NCBI GenBank assembly: GCA_005884705.1
Contig: VBAF01000228.1
Span: 1-7,535, forward strand
Direction of reading: 5' to 3'
Length of the DNA: 7,535 nt
From: Alphaproteobacteria bacterium
GTDB taxonomy: Bacteria; Pseudomonadota; Alphaproteobacteria; Reyranellales; Reyranellaceae
Positions 5,678 to 7,535 of this stretch are shown here, one piece after another; the first letter of the stretch is position 1, and each line of letters starts with the position of its first letter. The translations under genes were made by a program, and so were the position numbers. The notes under the pieces are model-generated. The model was not told where the DNA came from. It was given only the letters and a program-made list of their open reading frames with translations, and ran no database searches.

Positions 5678-6364
5678 ATGCCGTTCGATGACGTGAAACG
5701 CCCAGGCGGCCCGGGAGGCAGCGCCCACGAACGGGCGATCAACCTGCCGCCCGCCTTGATGTGGCTGATCGGCATCAACCTCGCCGTGCACCTGGTGCGC
5801 CAGCTGCTGAGCGAGCAGGCCGACCAGAGCCTGGTGCTGGCGCTCGGCCTGATCCCGGCGTCCTACACCGGAGATCCGCCCGGCGAATGGTGGTCGCTGG
5901 TGCTGGCACCGATCACCTACCAGTTCATCCACGGCGGCTGGGTTCATCTCGGCGTCAACATGATCACGCTGGCCGCCTTCGGCGCGCCGGTCGAGCGCCT
6001 GCTGGGCGTGCGCCGTTTCGTGCTGTTCTACCTGTCGGCAGGAATCGTTGCCGGGCTCATTCATGGGCTGTTCTTTCCGGATTCACCCCATCCGGTGGTC
6101 GGCGCCTCGGGCGCGATCAGCGGCGTGTTCGGCGCCGTGCTGATGGCCTTGCGCCATGTCGGCCGGCTCAATTCGCTGCTCCCGGTGGCCGGCGTCTGGA
6201 TCGCGCTCAACGTCTTCTTTGGCCTATGGGGTGATGGGCCCGGCACCGGCGGCGAGCCGGTCGCCTGGACCGCCCATATCGGCGGCTTCGTGTACGGCCT
6301 CGCGGTGTTCCGGCTGTTCCTGCCGAGGGCGCTGCGCAAGCCGCCGAGTTCCGGCGACGGCTGA
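5678..6364 (+). CDS. Rhomboid-family intramembrane serine protease
   Basis: Rhomboids are polytopic inner-membrane serine proteases that cut membrane proteins within or next to a transmembrane helix. This 228-residue protein has the full catalytic set: the nucleophile in Gly-Ala-Ser-Gly (S144, in VVGASGAISGVFGA, 140-153) and the general base H200 in AHIGGFVYG (199-207). The helix-2 H-x-x-x-N element (H90, N94 in HLGVNMITL), which forms the oxyanion hole, is also present, so it should be an active protease rather than an inactive iRhom-type relative. Hydrophobic stretches at about 25-45, 72-102, 112-132, 140-160, 166-184 and 198-216 fit the six-helix bacterial core. The first 20 residues are polar and Gly/Pro-rich, probably cytoplasmic. 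It begins 27 bases after argG with a GGAG ribosome binding site and may share its transcript. It ends 2 bases before the sensor kinase start, implying coupling. Its substrate is unknown. Confidence 0.93.
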   Translation: MPFDDVKRPGGPGGSAHERAINLPPALMWLIGINLAVHLVRQLLSEQADQSLVLALGLIPASYTGDPPGEWWSLVLAPITYQFIHGGWVHLGVNMITLAAFGAPVERLLGVRRFVLFYLSAGIVAGLIHGLFFPDSPHPVVGASGAISGVFGAVLMALRHVGRLNSLLPVAGVWIALNVFFGLWGDGPGTGGEPVAWTAHIGGFVYGLAVFRLFLPRALRKPPSSGDG

Positions 6365-6366
6365 CC

Positions 6367-7535
6367 GTGCCCGACGAGCTGCCGCTCCGCCGCTATGTCT
6401 CCGCCAATCTGGTGGCGCTGGCGCCGTCGGGAGCGGCGCTGGCGATCCTCTACGGGATGGGCGCGCTCGCCGGCCGCCACGCGCTGGCAGCGCTGCTCGG
6501 CATCGCGCTGGTCACCGCGATCCTGGTGCACCGCTATCTCGGCTCGCTGAGTCGCTTCGCGCGCTTCGTCAGCGAGCTGTCGGGCGAGCAGGAGCCGGTG
6601 ATGCCGCGCCTGCGGTTCGCGCCGGCCACCGAGGAGCTGGCGACCGCCGCCGCGACGCTGGCCGCCGGCTGGCGCCGCCAGCGCGCCTCGATCGACAATC
6701 TCGCCGCCTCGGCCCAGGCGATCGTCGACGGCCTGCCCGATGCGCTGATCGCGGTCGACCGTCAGCGCCGCATCGTGCGCACCAACCGCGCGGCGGTGGC
6801 GCTGCTCGGCGCCTCGCCGCCCGACCGCGACCTGTCGACGACGCTGCGCCATCCCGAATTGCTGGCGGCGATCGATTCTCTGCTGGCGACCGCCGACGGC
6901 AACTATGTTGGCCCCAACCAGGTCGCCGTCGACCTCGTCCTTTCGGGCACATCCGAGCGCGATGTCGTTGCCCATGCCCGCCGCCTGCCGCGCGCCGCCG
7001 CCGACGGCTCGCTGGCGCTGATCGTGCTGCACGACACCACGGCGCTGCGCCGCGCCGAGCGCATGCGCGCCGACTTCGTCGCCAATGCGAGCCACGAGCT
7101 CAAGACGCCGATCGCCGGCATCACCGGCTTCATCGAGACCCTGCTCGGGCCGGCGCGCGACGACGCCGCGGCGCGCGAGCGCTTCCTCGGCATCATGGCC
7201 GAGCAGGCCGACCGCATGCGCCGGCTGGTCGACGATCTGCTGATGCTGTCGCGCATCGAGCAGCACGAGCATGCCCGGCCCGACACGCCGGTCGACCTCG
7301 GCCGGGTGCTCGAAAGCGTGCGCGACCTGCTGCAGCTCAAGGCGTCCTCGCGCAAGGTCGCGATCGAGCTGCTGATCGATCCGGCGCTGCCGCAGGCGAT
7401 CGGCGATGCCGACGAGCTGACCGTGGTGTTCCAGAACCTGGTCGACAATGCGCTGAAGTACGCGAGGCCCGCGACGACGGTGAAGGTGGCGGCGCGGCCG
7501 CTCGGCGCCGAGCGCCTCGCGATCGCCGTCAGCGA
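6367..7535 (+). CDS. phoR: PhoR-like sensor histidine kinase, C-terminus cut by window edge
   Basis: The first 389 residues are in the window and the frame is open at the right edge. Two hydrophobic segments near the N-terminus (about 11-29 and 38-55) form a hairpin anchor with almost no periplasmic domain, as in PhoR, which senses phosphate through its partners rather than by a large sensor domain. A PAS domain follows (about 114-228; GLPDALIAVDRQRRIVRTN at 122-140). Next is the dimerisation/phosphoacceptor domain with H-box NASHELKTP (240-248), phosphorylated His H243, and the PhoR-like GFIETLLGPARDDAAARERFL (254-274). The ATPase domain begins with the N-box FQNLVDNALKYA (355-366); the G-boxes would lie outside the window. 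The start is GTG 6367, 2 bases after the rhomboid stop; no strong Shine-Dalgarno sequence is visible, consistent with translational coupling. Histidine kinase is certain. PhoR identity is likely from the overall pattern but would need pst/phoU/phoB genes downstream to confirm. Confidence 0.88.
   Translation, partial: MPDELPLRRYVSANLVALAPSGAALAILYGMGALAGRHALAALLGIALVTAILVHRYLGSLSRFARFVSELSGEQEPVMPRLRFAPATEELATAAATLAAGWRRQRASIDNLAASAQAIVDGLPDALIAVDRQRRIVRTNRAAVALLGASPPDRDLSTTLRHPELLAAIDSLLATADGNYVGPNQVAVDLVLSGTSERDVVAHARRLPRAAADGSLALIVLHDTTALRRAERMRADFVANASHELKTPIAGITGFIETLLGPARDDAAARERFLGIMAEQADRMRRLVDDLLMLSRIEQHEHARPDTPVDLGRVLESVRDLLQLKASSRKVAIELLIDPALPQAIGDADELTVVFQNLVDNALKYARPATTVKVAARPLGAERLAIAVS

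Noticed and set aside
4313..6064. A 583-codon open frame on the minus strand opposite argG and the rhomboid gene
   Set aside because: It is antisense to two genes with intact catalytic motifs. Its translation is a low-complexity mix rich in Ala, Arg, Gly, Asp, His and Gln, as expected from the complement of GC-rich codons. It has no recognisable domain.
6061..7272. A 403-codon open frame on the minus strand opposite the rhomboid end and the kinase
   Set aside because: The complement of a clear PAS/histidine-kinase coding region; the composition is Arg/Ala/Gln-rich with no motif.

Overview
The window is a dense, GC-rich stretch of bacterial chromosome. UPF0314/DUF2585 is a family found almost only in Alphaproteobacteria. 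Together with the alphaproteobacterial style of RlmN, argininosuccinate synthase and the PhoR-like kinase, it points to an alphaproteobacterium, probably of Rhodospirillales or Hyphomicrobiales affinity. The genus cannot be fixed from sequence reading alone. There is no tRNA, rRNA, insertion sequence, CRISPR array, phage gene or toxin-antitoxin pair. Nine genes fill about 97% of the bases, and no gene-free stretch exceeds about 95 bases.

Layout. Left edge, minus strand: a class I SAM methyltransferase cut off by the window (477 to 1). Divergent from it, plus strand: a compact cluster of a SpoU/TrmH RNA methyltransferase (510-1070), a UPF0314 membrane protein (1067-1624, overlapping by 4 bases) and rlmN (1659-2795). 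Facing rlmN with only 3 bases between stop codons is a minus-strand pair, read in the order large SAM methyltransferase (4299 to 3271) then GNAT acetyltransferase (3233 to 2799). A 94-base divergent promoter region (4300-4393) separates that pair from argG (4394-5650). argG is followed on the plus strand by a rhomboid intramembrane protease (5678-6364) and, 2 bases later, a PhoR-like sensor histidine kinase (from 6367) cut off by the right edge.

How the genes fit together. The 510-2795 cluster is mainly RNA methylation (a 2'-O-type SpoU enzyme and the radical-SAM enzyme RlmN) with an uncharacterised membrane protein between them. argG is the housekeeping penultimate step of arginine synthesis and has the best promoter and ribosome binding site in the window. 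The rhomboid-kinase pair looks translationally coupled, so a membrane protease and a membrane sensor are probably made together. Four of the nine genes use S-adenosylmethionine for methyl transfer.

I did not find a convincing undescribed system. The most useful leads are the UPF0314 protein tied to two RNA-modifying enzymes, the rhomboid/PhoR-like coupling, the near-leaderless TATAAT promoter of the large methyltransferase, and the lower-GC acetyltransferase.
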